This document shows, in pieces, positions 47,228 to 56,101 of a stretch of DNA of 64,000 nucleotides. This DNA comes from Pelagomonas calceolata (lineage: Eukaryota > Sar > Pelagophyceae > Pelagomonadales > Pelagomonadaceae): positions 1,054,001-1,118,000 of the forward strand of contig CAKKNE010000003.1 of NCBI GenBank assembly GCA_918797485.1, written 5' to 3'. The notes under the pieces are model-generated. The model was not told the DNA's origin, made no database searches, and saw only the letters and a list, made by a program, of their open reading frames with translations. Numbering within the stretch: the stretch's first letter is position 1; each line of letters starts with the position of its first letter. A program made the position numbers and the translations under genes.

Positions 47228-48553
47228 ATGCGCCTTCTTGTGCAATTTCTCGCGGCGGCGGCCGTAGCTCTGCAGGCGCCGCCCGCGCGGCATGTGCGCA
47301 CACGACGCCTCCAAGCGACGCAGCAGCTCGACGTCGGCTGCTGGATGTTATTAGTACCGGAGCTCAACGCGCTGCCCGGGAGGCACGCCTACGACCAGAC
47401 GGAGTTTTTGAATACCGACGAGATCCTGGATCGGGTCGATTCGATTGACGAGGCGGCAGTACTGTCGACCTGTGATAGGTATTGCGTGTTTGTTGCCACG
47501 AAGAAGAACCTGACCGAGGCGCTGCGCGACGTCGAGACCGTCGTGTCGCGCGAGATCGCCGTGCGCGCCGGGCGGACTGGAAGGCAGCTCCTGCTGCCAC
47601 ACGCCGAGGGCGGTCCCCAAGCGATTGCGGCGCCCGAGCTCCCGCAGCAGGCCGTCGCCGGCGCGCTCGACGACACTGCGACGCAGAACATGCTCGCGGA
47701 CGCCTTCGAGCAGGTCCGGGCGCGGCGCGCTGCCGCGGGCGATGTTTTTGCGGCCCAGGTCGCGAATCACGCGGACCACTTCCAGGGCGACGTCGACGCG
47801 TTGGCTGCCGCATTGGTCGAGGAGCCCGAGACCGCGAGGCGGCGCCAAGTCTGCGAGGTCACGACGAAGGCGCGGCCGACGCGCGAAGACACGACGCTCA
47901 CCGCTCAACAGGAAGCGCGACTCGAGGAGCGCGCCCAGAAAAGGGCAGCACGAGAAGAGGCCAAGCTCCTGAAGAAGGCCGAGCTCTTCAAGGAGCTCGG
48001 CTTCGCGAAAGAGAAGGAACAGTGCGAGCGCTTCGCGCTGCGGCTCGGCGCCGGTCTTGAATCCACGATTGTGGGCGACCTGACCATCCCGCGGCAGCTG
48101 CTGGAATTGCGGGACGAGACGCTGAAGAGCGGCGCGACGCCCAGGAGAGGCGCCCTCCTGCCGTTGATCGACGCCGCGCGCGCGGCGGGCCGGAAAACCA
48201 GGGACGAGACCTTAGGTGATTTATCAATAGCGCGCTTCCCGTCGCGCGAGGACACGATGAGCGCGGACGAGGCTTCTGCTGTCTTGGATCACGCGCGGGC
48301 TGTGGTGGACGCGGAGCACGCGCAGCTGCTGGAGAGCCGACTCGAGCGGCGCGCAGCACCAATAATCCGCGCCTTCCGCGCCCGCGCCGACGCGTTGGTG
48401 GCTCGCTCTACGCATCCGAAGGCGCGGCTTGTAATGAGACGGCTGCTGCACGCGCCGACGCTGCGCCTCCGGGGTGACCCAGCCGACGCGGACGCGGTCG
48501 TCGAGGACGCGCTGCGGCGCGTCGAGGTGGCGCTTGACGAGTTGCCGCCATAA
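47228..48553 (+). CDS. Glutamyl-tRNA reductase-like protein lacking the NADPH domain
   Basis: A 441-residue protein with a plastid-type start (MRLLVQFLAAAAVALQAPPARHVRTRR). The catalytic-domain signature SIDEAAVLSTCDRYCVFV at 72-89 keeps the nucleophilic Cys (C82) of glutamyl-tRNA reductase. After a roughly 180-residue Ala/Glu-rich insertion, the second half of the catalytic fold resumes (LGAGLESTIVGDLTIPRQLLELRDETLKSG...AGRKTRDETLGDLSIARF, 273-337). The dimerization domain follows directly (HARAVVDAEHAQLLESRLERRAAPIIRAFRARAD...KARLVMRRLLHAPTLRLRG, about 350-416). The Rossmann NADPH-binding domain that should lie between them is absent. It cannot reduce glutamyl-tRNA by itself. A regulatory or tRNA-binding paralogue in tetrapyrrole synthesis is a reasonable guess. 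Confidence 0.75.
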   Translation: MRLLVQFLAAAAVALQAPPARHVRTRRLQATQQLDVGCWMLLVPELNALPGRHAYDQTEFLNTDEILDRVDSIDEAAVLSTCDRYCVFVATKKNLTEALRDVETVVSREIAVRAGRTGRQLLLPHAEGGPQAIAAPELPQQAVAGALDDTATQNMLADAFEQVRARRAAAGDVFAAQVANHADHFQGDVDALAAALVEEPETARRRQVCEVTTKARPTREDTTLTAQQEARLEERAQKRAAREEAKLLKKAELFKELGFAKEKEQCERFALRLGAGLESTIVGDLTIPRQLLELRDETLKSGATPRRGALLPLIDAARAAGRKTRDETLGDLSIARFPSREDTMSADEASAVLDHARAVVDAEHAQLLESRLERRAAPIIRAFRARADALVARSTHPKARLVMRRLLHAPTLRLRGDPADADAVVEDALRRVEVALDELPP

Positions 48554-48633
48554 CGTCCTTTGTGTTTTTCTTTTGCTTGTGCCGCGTCGATAGCGTTGGT
48601 GGTGTCGTATACTTCCCCGCGAAGACGCCCCTG

Positions 48634-48656
48634 GCTAGCAGCAGAAAGACACTAGC
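48634..48656 (+). promoter_or_regulatory. Promoter palindrome, copy 11
   Basis: GCTAGC, AGCAGAAAGACA and CTAGC, reading with the membrane-protein gene and ending 197 bp before its ATG. The left neighbour ends here on the same strand, so the owner is clear. Confidence 0.65.
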
Positions 48657-48853
48657 AGGCAAGCAAGCGCTGCCGCGGCCGAAAAACGCTGCTTCCCGTG
48701 CGGCGGAGGCTCTCCGGTGGTGCATTGAGCAGTGGTCGTACGCGAGAGCGCTGGAGACAGCTCGCCCAATTCTTCGGCACCGCTGTTTTGCCAGTCTTGA
48801 GCTGCCAGTGTTGTGCCAGACCACACAAATCCATTGCGCAATCGTCAAAGAAA

Positions 48854-49579
48854 ATGACGAAATGCTGCGACGACAAGAATAATGACATCGAATCGGTCAA
48901 CGCCTGGCTGCGCAAGGACGCGCCCGACGAGTCGTCTCGGCCCGACGTGCCGATAGACACGAATCTCCCGGATCCCGCGCTGCTGCCGGAAGCTCCACCT
49001 TTATACAGACGGCTGCCGCGGCTCTGCGCCTGGATTTTCAGGGAACCGCTGGCGGCCCTGGTCCACGCCGTCGCGTGGGCGTGCTGCCTCGTCGCGCTCT
49101 TCGCGTTGCTGCGGCCGATGGTCGCGAAGAGCTGCGCGTTCGGCTACGCGGTGCGGATCGTCCTGAGTTTCCTCACAATCCGATTGCTAGGGACGCTCTT
49201 CGCGCGCTACCTGCTCTACCAGTTCGCGCTCGTCTACGCGTTCCATCGCGAGACGACGCTGCGCGACCTGACTGTGGCGCGGCTCCAGTTCCGGAGTAAC
49301 CGGGGCTCGGCGCTGTTTGGTATTGTTGTGGCCGTCCTCGGATTGTTCCTCCTGCGGGGCATCGCCGCCGACGGCACGGACGCGCTCTGCGGCGCGCCGG
49401 CGGAAACACCATTTAGCGGCGCGGCAACAGGCCTTGACATGGTCCTGTACGCGCTCGTACTCGCCTTGCCGGCGTCGTACTGGGTCCTCTACTCGTACGG
49501 CGCGGACCCCGTCGAGGAGCAAGACATCGCCACGAAGCGGCGCCTCCACCAGTGTTCGCACCAGCACGCGCGGGGCTGA
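48854..49579 (+). CDS. Multi-pass membrane protein, unknown
   Basis: A 241-residue protein starting MTKCCDDKNNDIESVNAWLRKDAPDESS. A soluble head of about 55 residues is followed by four or five hydrophobic segments (PLAALVHAVAWACCLVALFALL; AVRIVLSFLTIRLLGTLFARYLLYQFALVYAF; LFGIVVAVLGLFLLRGIAADG; DMVLYALVLALPASYWVLY). It ends with a short polar tail rich in His/Gln. No family was recognised. I chose this start because upstream in-frame sequence overlaps the promoter palindrome zone and lacks coding character. Confidence 0.6.
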   Translation: MTKCCDDKNNDIESVNAWLRKDAPDESSRPDVPIDTNLPDPALLPEAPPLYRRLPRLCAWIFREPLAALVHAVAWACCLVALFALLRPMVAKSCAFGYAVRIVLSFLTIRLLGTLFARYLLYQFALVYAFHRETTLRDLTVARLQFRSNRGSALFGIVVAVLGLFLLRGIAADGTDALCGAPAETPFSGAATGLDMVLYALVLALPASYWVLYSYGADPVEEQDIATKRRLHQCSHQHARG

Positions 49580-49655
49580 CATTAGGGGTGGATCCGCCAC
49601 GGAAAACTTGACGCCATGACGCCCCTGCACGGGGCCGACCGTCATAATTTCAATT

Positions 49656-50750
49656 TTACGCCACAACTAACTCATCACCATCGACGGCCTCCTCGGCCTT
49701 CTCCAGCAGCGCCGACAGGAGCGCCGGCATGTGCAGGACCAGCGACGCGGAGTCGTCGTCGGGCCCCGCCCCCAGCGCGCTCAGCAGCGTCGCGCGCGCC
49801 TCGCACCAGCGCTCGAGCCGCGCGAGGCGCCGCGCGTGGTCGCCGCCGACGGCGAGGCCGCGCTCCGCGCAGACCTCGAGCACCTCACGCGGCGAGAGCG
49901 GCGCCGACGCGTTTTGGAACAGGGAGACGTCGCGCGCGAGGGCCTCGTCCTCCTCGCTCATCGCGCGCGCGGCGTCCGCGAGCCGCTCGCGGATCGACGC
50001 CGTCCGTAGAAAATGGAGCGACCACCGCGACGGCGGGTGCGGCCGGATGCACCTCGCTAATCGAATCAGGTGCTTCCGCCGCAGCCGCGATAACTCTAAG
50101 GACGCGCCCGCGCCGAACGCGCCGCCCACATCACCGAGCGCGTCGAGCCCTCCATCACTCCCAGTCTTGCCGTCGCCGCCGGCCGCCGCCGCGAGCGCGT
50201 CCAATAATTTGGCGTGCCTTCTCTTGACGTCGGCGCCGTCCTCCGTCGCGAAGGTGAGTGCTTGATTGTCGGTCCAGAATTCGGGCGTTAATAAAGTTCT
50301 AGGTACCAATGAAGCGATGCCGACGAGCACCAGGCCGAAGGGCGGCGGCAGCGGGTTCGCCAAGATGGGCAGCATGCGCAGCGAGTGCGGGATCGTCTTG
50401 CTCTTGACCCTCCGCTCGTGCCAACTCAAAATCATATTAGTTCCGTTCTTCGCCTCTCTCCTCAAACGCCGCCAGGTCTTGACGTCGCCCCAGAGCTCCT
50501 TGGCGCCGCGAAAGTACGCTTTTATTGATGCCCTCAAGCCCTCGTCGGTTCTGTTGGTGGTCGTCGCGTTCGCCGTCGCCGTCGCGTTGTCGTGCACATC
50601 ATTTAAATCCAAGGCTTCGCCGGTGGCGTTGAGGGCGGAGGCATTGGTCAGGGCTGCAGCTGACCCGCCGCGAAACCGGAGTGGGAGCGGGCGCGCCGCC
50701 GCGACCGCAGCGGTGCACAGCCAGCAGAGGCCGACCCTGATGAGCGGCAT
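49656..50750 (-). CDS. LETM1-like protein
   Basis: A 364-residue protein with a signal-type start and an RFRGG motif (MPLIRVGLCWLCTAAVAAARPLPLRFRGG). A Thr/Asn-rich linker comes next, then the LETM1-type core KSKTIPHSLRMLPILANPLPPPFGLVLVGIASLVPRTLLTPEFWT (about 115-160) with its Pro-rich hydrophobic helix. The rest (LDALAAAAGG...LSRLRRKHLIRLARCIRPHP...LSPREVLEVCAERGLAVGG) resembles the ribosome-binding part, with a helix-turn typical of LETM1 proteins. LETM1 relatives act in mitochondrial ion exchange and translation; the presequence here instead suggests passage through the ER, perhaps to the plastid. Confidence 0.65.
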   Translation of the reverse strand: MPLIRVGLCWLCTAAVAAARPLPLRFRGGSAAALTNASALNATGEALDLNDVHDNATATANATTTNRTDEGLRASIKAYFRGAKELWGDVKTWRRLRREAKNGTNMILSWHERRVKSKTIPHSLRMLPILANPLPPPFGLVLVGIASLVPRTLLTPEFWTDNQALTFATEDGADVKRRHAKLLDALAAAAGGDGKTGSDGGLDALGDVGGAFGAGASLELSRLRRKHLIRLARCIRPHPPSRWSLHFLRTASIRERLADAARAMSEEDEALARDVSLFQNASAPLSPREVLEVCAERGLAVGGDHARRLARLERWCEARATLLSALGAGPDDDSASLVLHMPALLSALLEKAEEAVDGDELVVA

Positions 50751-51313
50751 TGATGCTCGCGGCGATGGCGTCTTTGTAGAGAGTGGCTGCGCTGTGGACC
50801 AGGATCAAGTAATGACGCACTCAAGGCCCATGTACTGCGCACGCCGCGCAGCAGCAACTATGAGTGCTCTGGCTTTCATTTAATTTTTTAAGCTCGCAAA
50901 ACGGGTTTTTCAACGATGACAGGACAAAGGTAAGCCTCGGCGTACAGTCCCGGAAAGCTAACGCGGCTTGCGACCGATGACGATTGAAGGATGCAAGCTT
51001 GGAAAGTGGAGTGAAAACCTCAGCGGCTGCAGTATTGACCCCCCGCCCGTCCTTTTGTTAAAGCGCGCAAGCTCACAGTACTATGTTCGGCCGCGATGCC
51101 CCAGGTGCAAAACCGTGCTGAAATAGATGCTTTATCCTATTGAAAAAAGCTTCAATTGCTTGCCACAGCAAATTTGCCGCCTCCCTCGCGGCGCGACGCG
51201 CGCGCGTGCGTGCCCACACAACGACTCCTCCGCCGCGCGCAGGCTTCGAGGAGCTCGGCATCGACTGGGGCCCGGCCTCGCCGTTCGGGCCGGACGATGA
51301 TCCGGGCACGCCC
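50751..51313. other. Intergenic region, little seen
   Basis: A divergent spacer of 563 bp. It contains AAAACGGGTTTTT at about 50897-50909 and no clear promoter palindrome. The 51140-51313 part is open in the HSF frame without an ATG and could be leader. Confidence 0.45.
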
Positions 51314-52106
51314 ATGACGCACCAAGACTCGTCCGAGAGCGACGAACTCCGCCCGGACCTCTTCGCGCCCGGCGCCGCGCCGCTGCCGGCGCCCGAGCCC
51401 GTGGTGACGCCGGCGGCGAACGCGCAGCCCGAGCGGCCGGTCGCGCCGTTCGTCAGAGCGCTCTACTCGTTATTGGAAGGTCCCTACGACGAGACGCTCT
51501 GCGAGTGGCTGTGTGGAAAATCAACCAGTGCGTAGGCGTCGCGTCGATGGCGTGGAGGACAACGTGATGATTCAGCACGAACGCGCCGTAAAATTTTGAT
51601 TTCCACACAGGCGAGTGGTCCGAGAACGGCCGTCGCATCGTCTTCCCGGACCCGGCGCAGTTCGCCGAGACCGTGTGCCCTCAGATATTCCGGCACTCCA
51701 AGTGGACGTCGTTCTCGCGCATGCTCAACATGTACGACTTCCGCAAGGTCTCATCGACGCCGCGCAGCGGAGCCGCGCCTGCGCGGGCCGGCCTCGCGCC
51801 GATGGTGTTCGAACACGACAGCTTCCGCAGTGGTCGGCGTGGAAATCAAATTTCGGGCGCCCCACGCCATCGACGCAACCTAACTAACTGGTTGATTTCC
51901 ACACAGGCCGCGGTGGCCAAGGAGAGCTCTACCTCGTTCAACGCCGCAAGCGCAAGTCGTTCAAGGACACCCAGCGCGACGACGACCGCGAGGCGGAGGT
52001 CGCGAGTCTTCGCTCGCGTATCACGGAGCTCGAGCGTAGACTCTCGCAATTGGAGATGGAGAACGCGCAGCTCCGGTCGCGCGACTACTCGCTCCAGCTC
52101 TCGTGA
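51314..52106 (+). CDS. HSF: Heat-shock transcription factor (3 exons)
   Basis: Exons 51314-51500, 51611-51826 and 51907-52106 encode exactly 200 residues. The winged-helix DNA-binding domain runs from about 44 to 150: PFVRALYSLLEGPYDETLCEWSENGRRIVFPDPAQFAETVCPQIFRHSKWTSFSRMLNMYDFRKV, then MVFEHDSFRRGGQGELYLVQRRKRK. The recognition helix keeps the Ser-Phe-x-Arg-x-Leu-Asn-x-Tyr pattern, with Asp replacing the usual Gly after Tyr. A trimerization-type coiled coil follows (REAEVASLRSRITELERRLSQLEMENAQLRSR), and then the protein stops, so there is no long activation domain. Both introns are introners with GC donors, and splicing restores the family alignment residue for residue. The start is the first in-frame ATG. 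Confidence 0.93.
51501..51610 (+). mobile_element. Introner with perfect target duplication (HSF intron 1)
   Basis: Perfect 8-bp target copies GCGAGTGG flank CTGTGTGGAAAATCAA and TTTTGATTTCCACACAG; the core GTCGATGGCGTGG is in reverse orientation. It is the freshest copy in the window. The donor is GC, the first two bases of the target copy. Confidence 0.95.
51827..51906 (+). mobile_element. Introner (HSF intron 2)
   Basis: An 80-bp copy. Target copies are GCAGTGGT and GCCGCGGT. The left end is cggcgtggaaatcaaat, the forward core CCACGCCATCGACGCAA, then CTAACTAACTGG (branch-point-like) and TTGATTTCCACACAG. Confidence 0.9.
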
Positions 52107-52220
52107 GGGTCCCCGACCCGCGCGACGCCAACGACACGCCCCATATGCTCATATCCCCTGACATCCCTGCCCCCTCCCGGGGCGGCGCCCGCGCTCTTAA
52201 GCACGTCACACAAAACATCA

Positions 52221-55200
52221 TTAAGAACCCCGAAAGTCGAGCTCGTCGTCGTTGCCAGGCGATAGCGTCATCCGCCTCTTCGGCGCCGCGGGCGGCTCGA
52301 CGACGCGATCGCCCCTATTCGGCTCGTTCGGCGACAGGCGCCGCGGCGGTTCCGGCAGACACGCGTCGAAGAGCGCATTTATCTCCTCAAACCGCCGGTC
52401 GTCCGTCGGAAAGCAGTCGAGCGCGTCGCCAACAGCGCCAGGCGCCGCGGCGAGAAGCACCTTGATCAACGCGGCGGCGTTCGCAACGATGGCGCCGTCT
52501 TGAACGCACACTCCACATAATAAATCGAGAGGCGTCTTCCCCTGGGCGTTCCGAGTCGTCGCGGCGTCGGGGTGGCGTTTCAGCAACGCCTCGAGCATGG
52601 GAACGGACGCGACCCCGCTCCCGCACAGCTGGTGCAGCGCGAGGTCGCCGCTCTCCGGCAGCGAGGCCAAGGCGGCGGCCGGGCAGTGGTCTAGCAATAG
52701 CTCGAGACATCTAGCGCGTCGCTTCACGAGCACCTCCTCGCAGGCGGCGTAGAACTCGCCCTTGCGCGGGAGCCATTCGAGCGGCGTGCGGTCGCCCTTG
52801 CCCCGCGTCGTCGCCGCGCGCTCGGCGGCGGGCCCGGCCGCTTCGAGGAGCACGTCCAACAACCTCGCGAGGTTTTGGGACGCACCCCGTTTATGTGCGG
52901 CGCAGACCAGATGGAGACACGTGTCGCCCGCCGCGTTCGCGATCCCCGCCGCCGCCGGGTGGGCGTCGATCAACACGCGCAGCGCGCGCCACGCCGGCGC
53001 GTCCTCGTCCCGGACGCCCAAGACCAGCGCGTGCTTCTGCATGAAGATGTGCAGCGGCGTCCAGCCCGAAGCGTTTTGGACACGAGCGCCTCCGAGACCC
53101 GCGACGCGCGTCAAGAACGCAACGTCCAGGTCTCCGTCGCAGGGCACGTCTCGGCAGGCACTATGTAGTGGCGTGCCGCCGGAGGCGTCAAGCGCCAACG
53201 CCGCTTCTTCCCTACCAAGGAACGGCTCCACATACTCCGCGTCGAGCCGCAGCAGCCGCCCGTGCCGCGAGCACAGCAAATGGAGTGGTGTGCGGTCCTG
53301 CGCGTCCAGAGGGCCCGCGGAGGCCGTCAGGACCGCCCGCAGACAAATAGCGCAGACCTCGGCGAAGCGGACGTCGTCGGCGTCCAGCAAATCCCAGGGC
53401 CGCTTCCCGTTCTCCCGCGCGAACAGCCCCGCCGGGTCGGCGCTCGCGGCGACGAGGCGGCGCAGCAGCTCGCACGCGCGCGGCGCGATCTTCGGCCGCG
53501 ACGCAAGTAGGAGATGCGGCACGCCCACCAAAACACATTCACAACAAAGGAACCGCTCCACGATAGACGTGGAAGGCGCCGGCTTCTGCGCGCGCGCGAG
53601 GACATGTAAAGGAGTGTGCCCGGCCTTGTTCGCAACACTCAATGCACCCGCATAGGCGCCGAGCAGGGCCTCGAGCTCCTCGGGCACGTCGCTCACGTCC
53701 GTCAGGCCCTGGTGCTCGCAGTAGCAGTGCAGCGGCGTGTTGCCCGCGTTATCCTGCACACGAACGTCGCGGTCGTTGAGGACGCGCGTGATGGCCGGCG
53801 CGTGGTGTGCGCAGACCAAATGTAATATAGTTTCCGACGTGTCCGAGGCGGCGAGCTTCTCCGGTTCTTCGACGAGCGCGCCCAAGAGCGCGTGGAAGCA
53901 CCTTTCAAATAACGCGTCGTGGCGCGGCAGGTAGTCCCAGGCGCGCTTCTTGCGGCCGTCGACGGCGCAGGCGGCGCGCGGCGCCGCCTCGGCCAGTTGC
54001 TCGAGGATCGCCGGGACGGTCTCCCCGATCTCGCTGGCACACGACGCGCAGCACTCGTGCGCCGCCGTGCGGCCGTCCTTCGTCGTTAGTGAAGCTGATT
54101 CGGGCGCCACGGCGAGGAGCTTTTCTATTTTGGTGATTGCCGCTTCATCATCATCGGCGATCGCGCAGGCGAGGTGTAGCGGCGTGGCGCCCCGGGCGTC
54201 TTGCGTCATTGATTCGCTTAGCAACCGCTCGAAGAGGTACATCCGACCATCTATATCGTCGCCCTCGCGCGCAGGACAGGCGGAGAAGCGATGCAGCGGC
54301 GTGCGGCCGTCCTTGTCCACGTCTGAAGCCGCACATATCTCAAAGACCTTGGTGAGCGTCTTAACATCAACCGCGCCGCAAGAAGCACAAACATGTAACA
54401 AGGTCCCGCCCCGGCCGTCGACGCACTGCGTGATGGCCCTCTTTACTCTATCGCGATGCCGCAGCTCGTCGTCGACGTCGAGTTTGACGTCGTCGAGGCC
54501 GCTCACCGCATTCTCGACGATAGCCGCAACACACATCGCGTAGTTCTCGTCGTCGGACGGCAGGTGGCTCCAGCAGCGCCGGCCCTTGGCGCACGCGCTG
54601 AGCGCCGCGACGGGCGCGAACGCCGCGAGGAGCCCGAAGGCGCGGTCGGCGTCGTCCGCGATGGTCCTTCTCTGGGCGTAGCACGCTAGATGGAGAGGTG
54701 AGTCGCCGTCCTGCAGCGTGCGCAAGGACGCGGCGCGCGGCGCGGCGCGCAATAGGAGCTTCAGCGCGCGATGATTGAGCTCGAGCTGGTACTGGCAAAA
54801 AATGTGCAAAGCTGTATAGCCCTCCGCATCCGTGATCGAGGCGGCCTCGGGCCACGCCATCACAAGGCGCGCCAACACATTTCGATGCACCTTGCGCTGC
54901 CCGCGACACAAGGCGTGGAGCGGCGTCCGGCCCTCGTTGTTCGTGAGATGGGCCACGTCATCAACGTCACCGACGCCGCCGAACGACCGCCAGCCACCCA
55001 GCAACACACCAACTAATGCATCTAAATCGGCCGCGTCCCCGCGGAACCGGCCACACAACTCGTGGAGGGGCGTATCCCCAAGATCATTCTGGCGCGTCAA
55101 GGCCTCGGGATAGGCGCAGACGACCGCCGCTAGTTGAGCGGGTGAGCACCGCCGCGCGCACGAGCCGCAGACGCGGTGGAGTATCGTCGAGCCCTCTCCA

Positions 55201-55811
55201 TCCACAGCGTCCGGCTCGGAGAGCGACGCGAGGACCTTCTCCACGTCGCCGCACGCGAGGGCCTCCTCGATGGGCTGCTTCTTGTGGAACTTGCGCAGAG
55301 TCCGCTGGTACGCGTCCTGGAGGCGCTGCATCTGGCGGCAGTTCTCCTCGACGTCTCCGTTCAAATTTTTGTCCGGGTGGTATCGTAACAAAGCGGCCCG
55401 GTACTCCTTGCGGACGTCTTCCAGACTGGTCGCGTCCCTGAAGAAGACCGGGTCGCCCGGGCGGTCGCGGCGCCTGTTGTTCTCGGGCGGGTGCTGAGCG
55501 CGTGGCTTCGACGGCGTATCCAACATACCCAGATGCCGCTCGAAGTCATCGTCGTCGTCGTCGTACTGGCCCGAGAGGCTTTTGCAGTAGTGGTGCAGCG
55601 GGTACATGCCGCTGTCGTCCGCTTCACCGCAGGCCTCGGGGTGCGCGTCGACGACGCGCTTCAGGTGCTCCGGCGCCGCATCACACGAGGCGGCGAAGCG
55701 GTGCAAGGCTTTGCGGCCCCGCTTGTCGACGCGCGCCGCGTCGAGCGCGTGGCGGCTCGCGAGGCCGAGCGCGCTCCGGCGATCCTCGACCGGTGCAGCC
55801 TGCCCTTCCAT
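52221..55811 (-). CDS. Ankyrin-repeat protein with a J domain
   Basis: A 1196-residue single-exon protein. After a first ankyrin-like stretch (KALHRFAASCDAAPEHLKRVVDAHPEACGEADDSGMYPLHHYC), a J domain (about 115-185, DPVFFRDATSLEDVRKEYRAALLRYHPDKNLNGD) carries the HPD tripeptide at 145-147 that stimulates Hsp70. The remaining 1000 residues are a long array of ankyrin repeats with the recurrent phrase TPLHxLCxxxR, interrupted several times by a KGxRxWxxLPxxDExFxxC-type unit. It probably recruits Hsp70 to an ankyrin-bound client; that is inference. No membrane segment is seen. Confidence 0.85.
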   Translation of the reverse strand: MEGQAAPVEDRRSALGLASRHALDAARVDKRGRKALHRFAASCDAAPEHLKRVVDAHPEACGEADDSGMYPLHHYCKSLSGQYDDDDDDFERHLGMLDTPSKPRAQHPPENNRRRDRPGDPVFFRDATSLEDVRKEYRAALLRYHPDKNLNGDVEENCRQMQRLQDAYQRTLRKFHKKQPIEEALACGDVEKVLASLSEPDAVDGEGSTILHRVCGSCARRCSPAQLAAVVCAYPEALTRQNDLGDTPLHELCGRFRGDAADLDALVGVLLGGWRSFGGVGDVDDVAHLTNNEGRTPLHALCRGQRKVHRNVLARLVMAWPEAASITDAEGYTALHIFCQYQLELNHRALKLLLRAAPRAASLRTLQDGDSPLHLACYAQRRTIADDADRAFGLLAAFAPVAALSACAKGRRCWSHLPSDDENYAMCVAAIVENAVSGLDDVKLDVDDELRHRDRVKRAITQCVDGRGGTLLHVCASCGAVDVKTLTKVFEICAASDVDKDGRTPLHRFSACPAREGDDIDGRMYLFERLLSESMTQDARGATPLHLACAIADDDEAAITKIEKLLAVAPESASLTTKDGRTAAHECCASCASEIGETVPAILEQLAEAAPRAACAVDGRKKRAWDYLPRHDALFERCFHALLGALVEEPEKLAASDTSETILHLVCAHHAPAITRVLNDRDVRVQDNAGNTPLHCYCEHQGLTDVSDVPEELEALLGAYAGALSVANKAGHTPLHVLARAQKPAPSTSIVERFLCCECVLVGVPHLLLASRPKIAPRACELLRRLVAASADPAGLFARENGKRPWDLLDADDVRFAEVCAICLRAVLTASAGPLDAQDRTPLHLLCSRHGRLLRLDAEYVEPFLGREEAALALDASGGTPLHSACRDVPCDGDLDVAFLTRVAGLGGARVQNASGWTPLHIFMQKHALVLGVRDEDAPAWRALRVLIDAHPAAAGIANAAGDTCLHLVCAAHKRGASQNLARLLDVLLEAAGPAAERAATTRGKGDRTPLEWLPRKGEFYAACEEVLVKRRARCLELLLDHCPAAALASLPESGDLALHQLCGSGVASVPMLEALLKRHPDAATTRNAQGKTPLDLLCGVCVQDGAIVANAAALIKVLLAAAPGAVGDALDCFPTDDRRFEEINALFDACLPEPPRRLSPNEPNRGDRVVEPPAAPKRRMTLSPGNDDELDFRGS

Positions 55812-56101
55812 GGCGCTATGTGCTTTTGGCAGCCTGGCGCTGGGTCGTGGGCGTCTAGCTAGGAGTACAGCTTGACTGGAGCTGCTACTGAGCGGCCCTG
55901 GTGTGCTGCCCCTGGCGTTCGTTCAGGAGTTTTCGAGCCTCACTACGGCGTGGGGCAGCCTGATCGTGGCCCCTGCGTGGCGTCAGCGGCCTAGCGCACG
56001 CTGTGTCGAGCAAAACGAGCTCAAACGAGAAAAATGCGCCACAGTACGAGCTGTACCCGTACGGTAGTGCTGCGGACCGATACTTACGCGCCCGGGATGA
56101 T

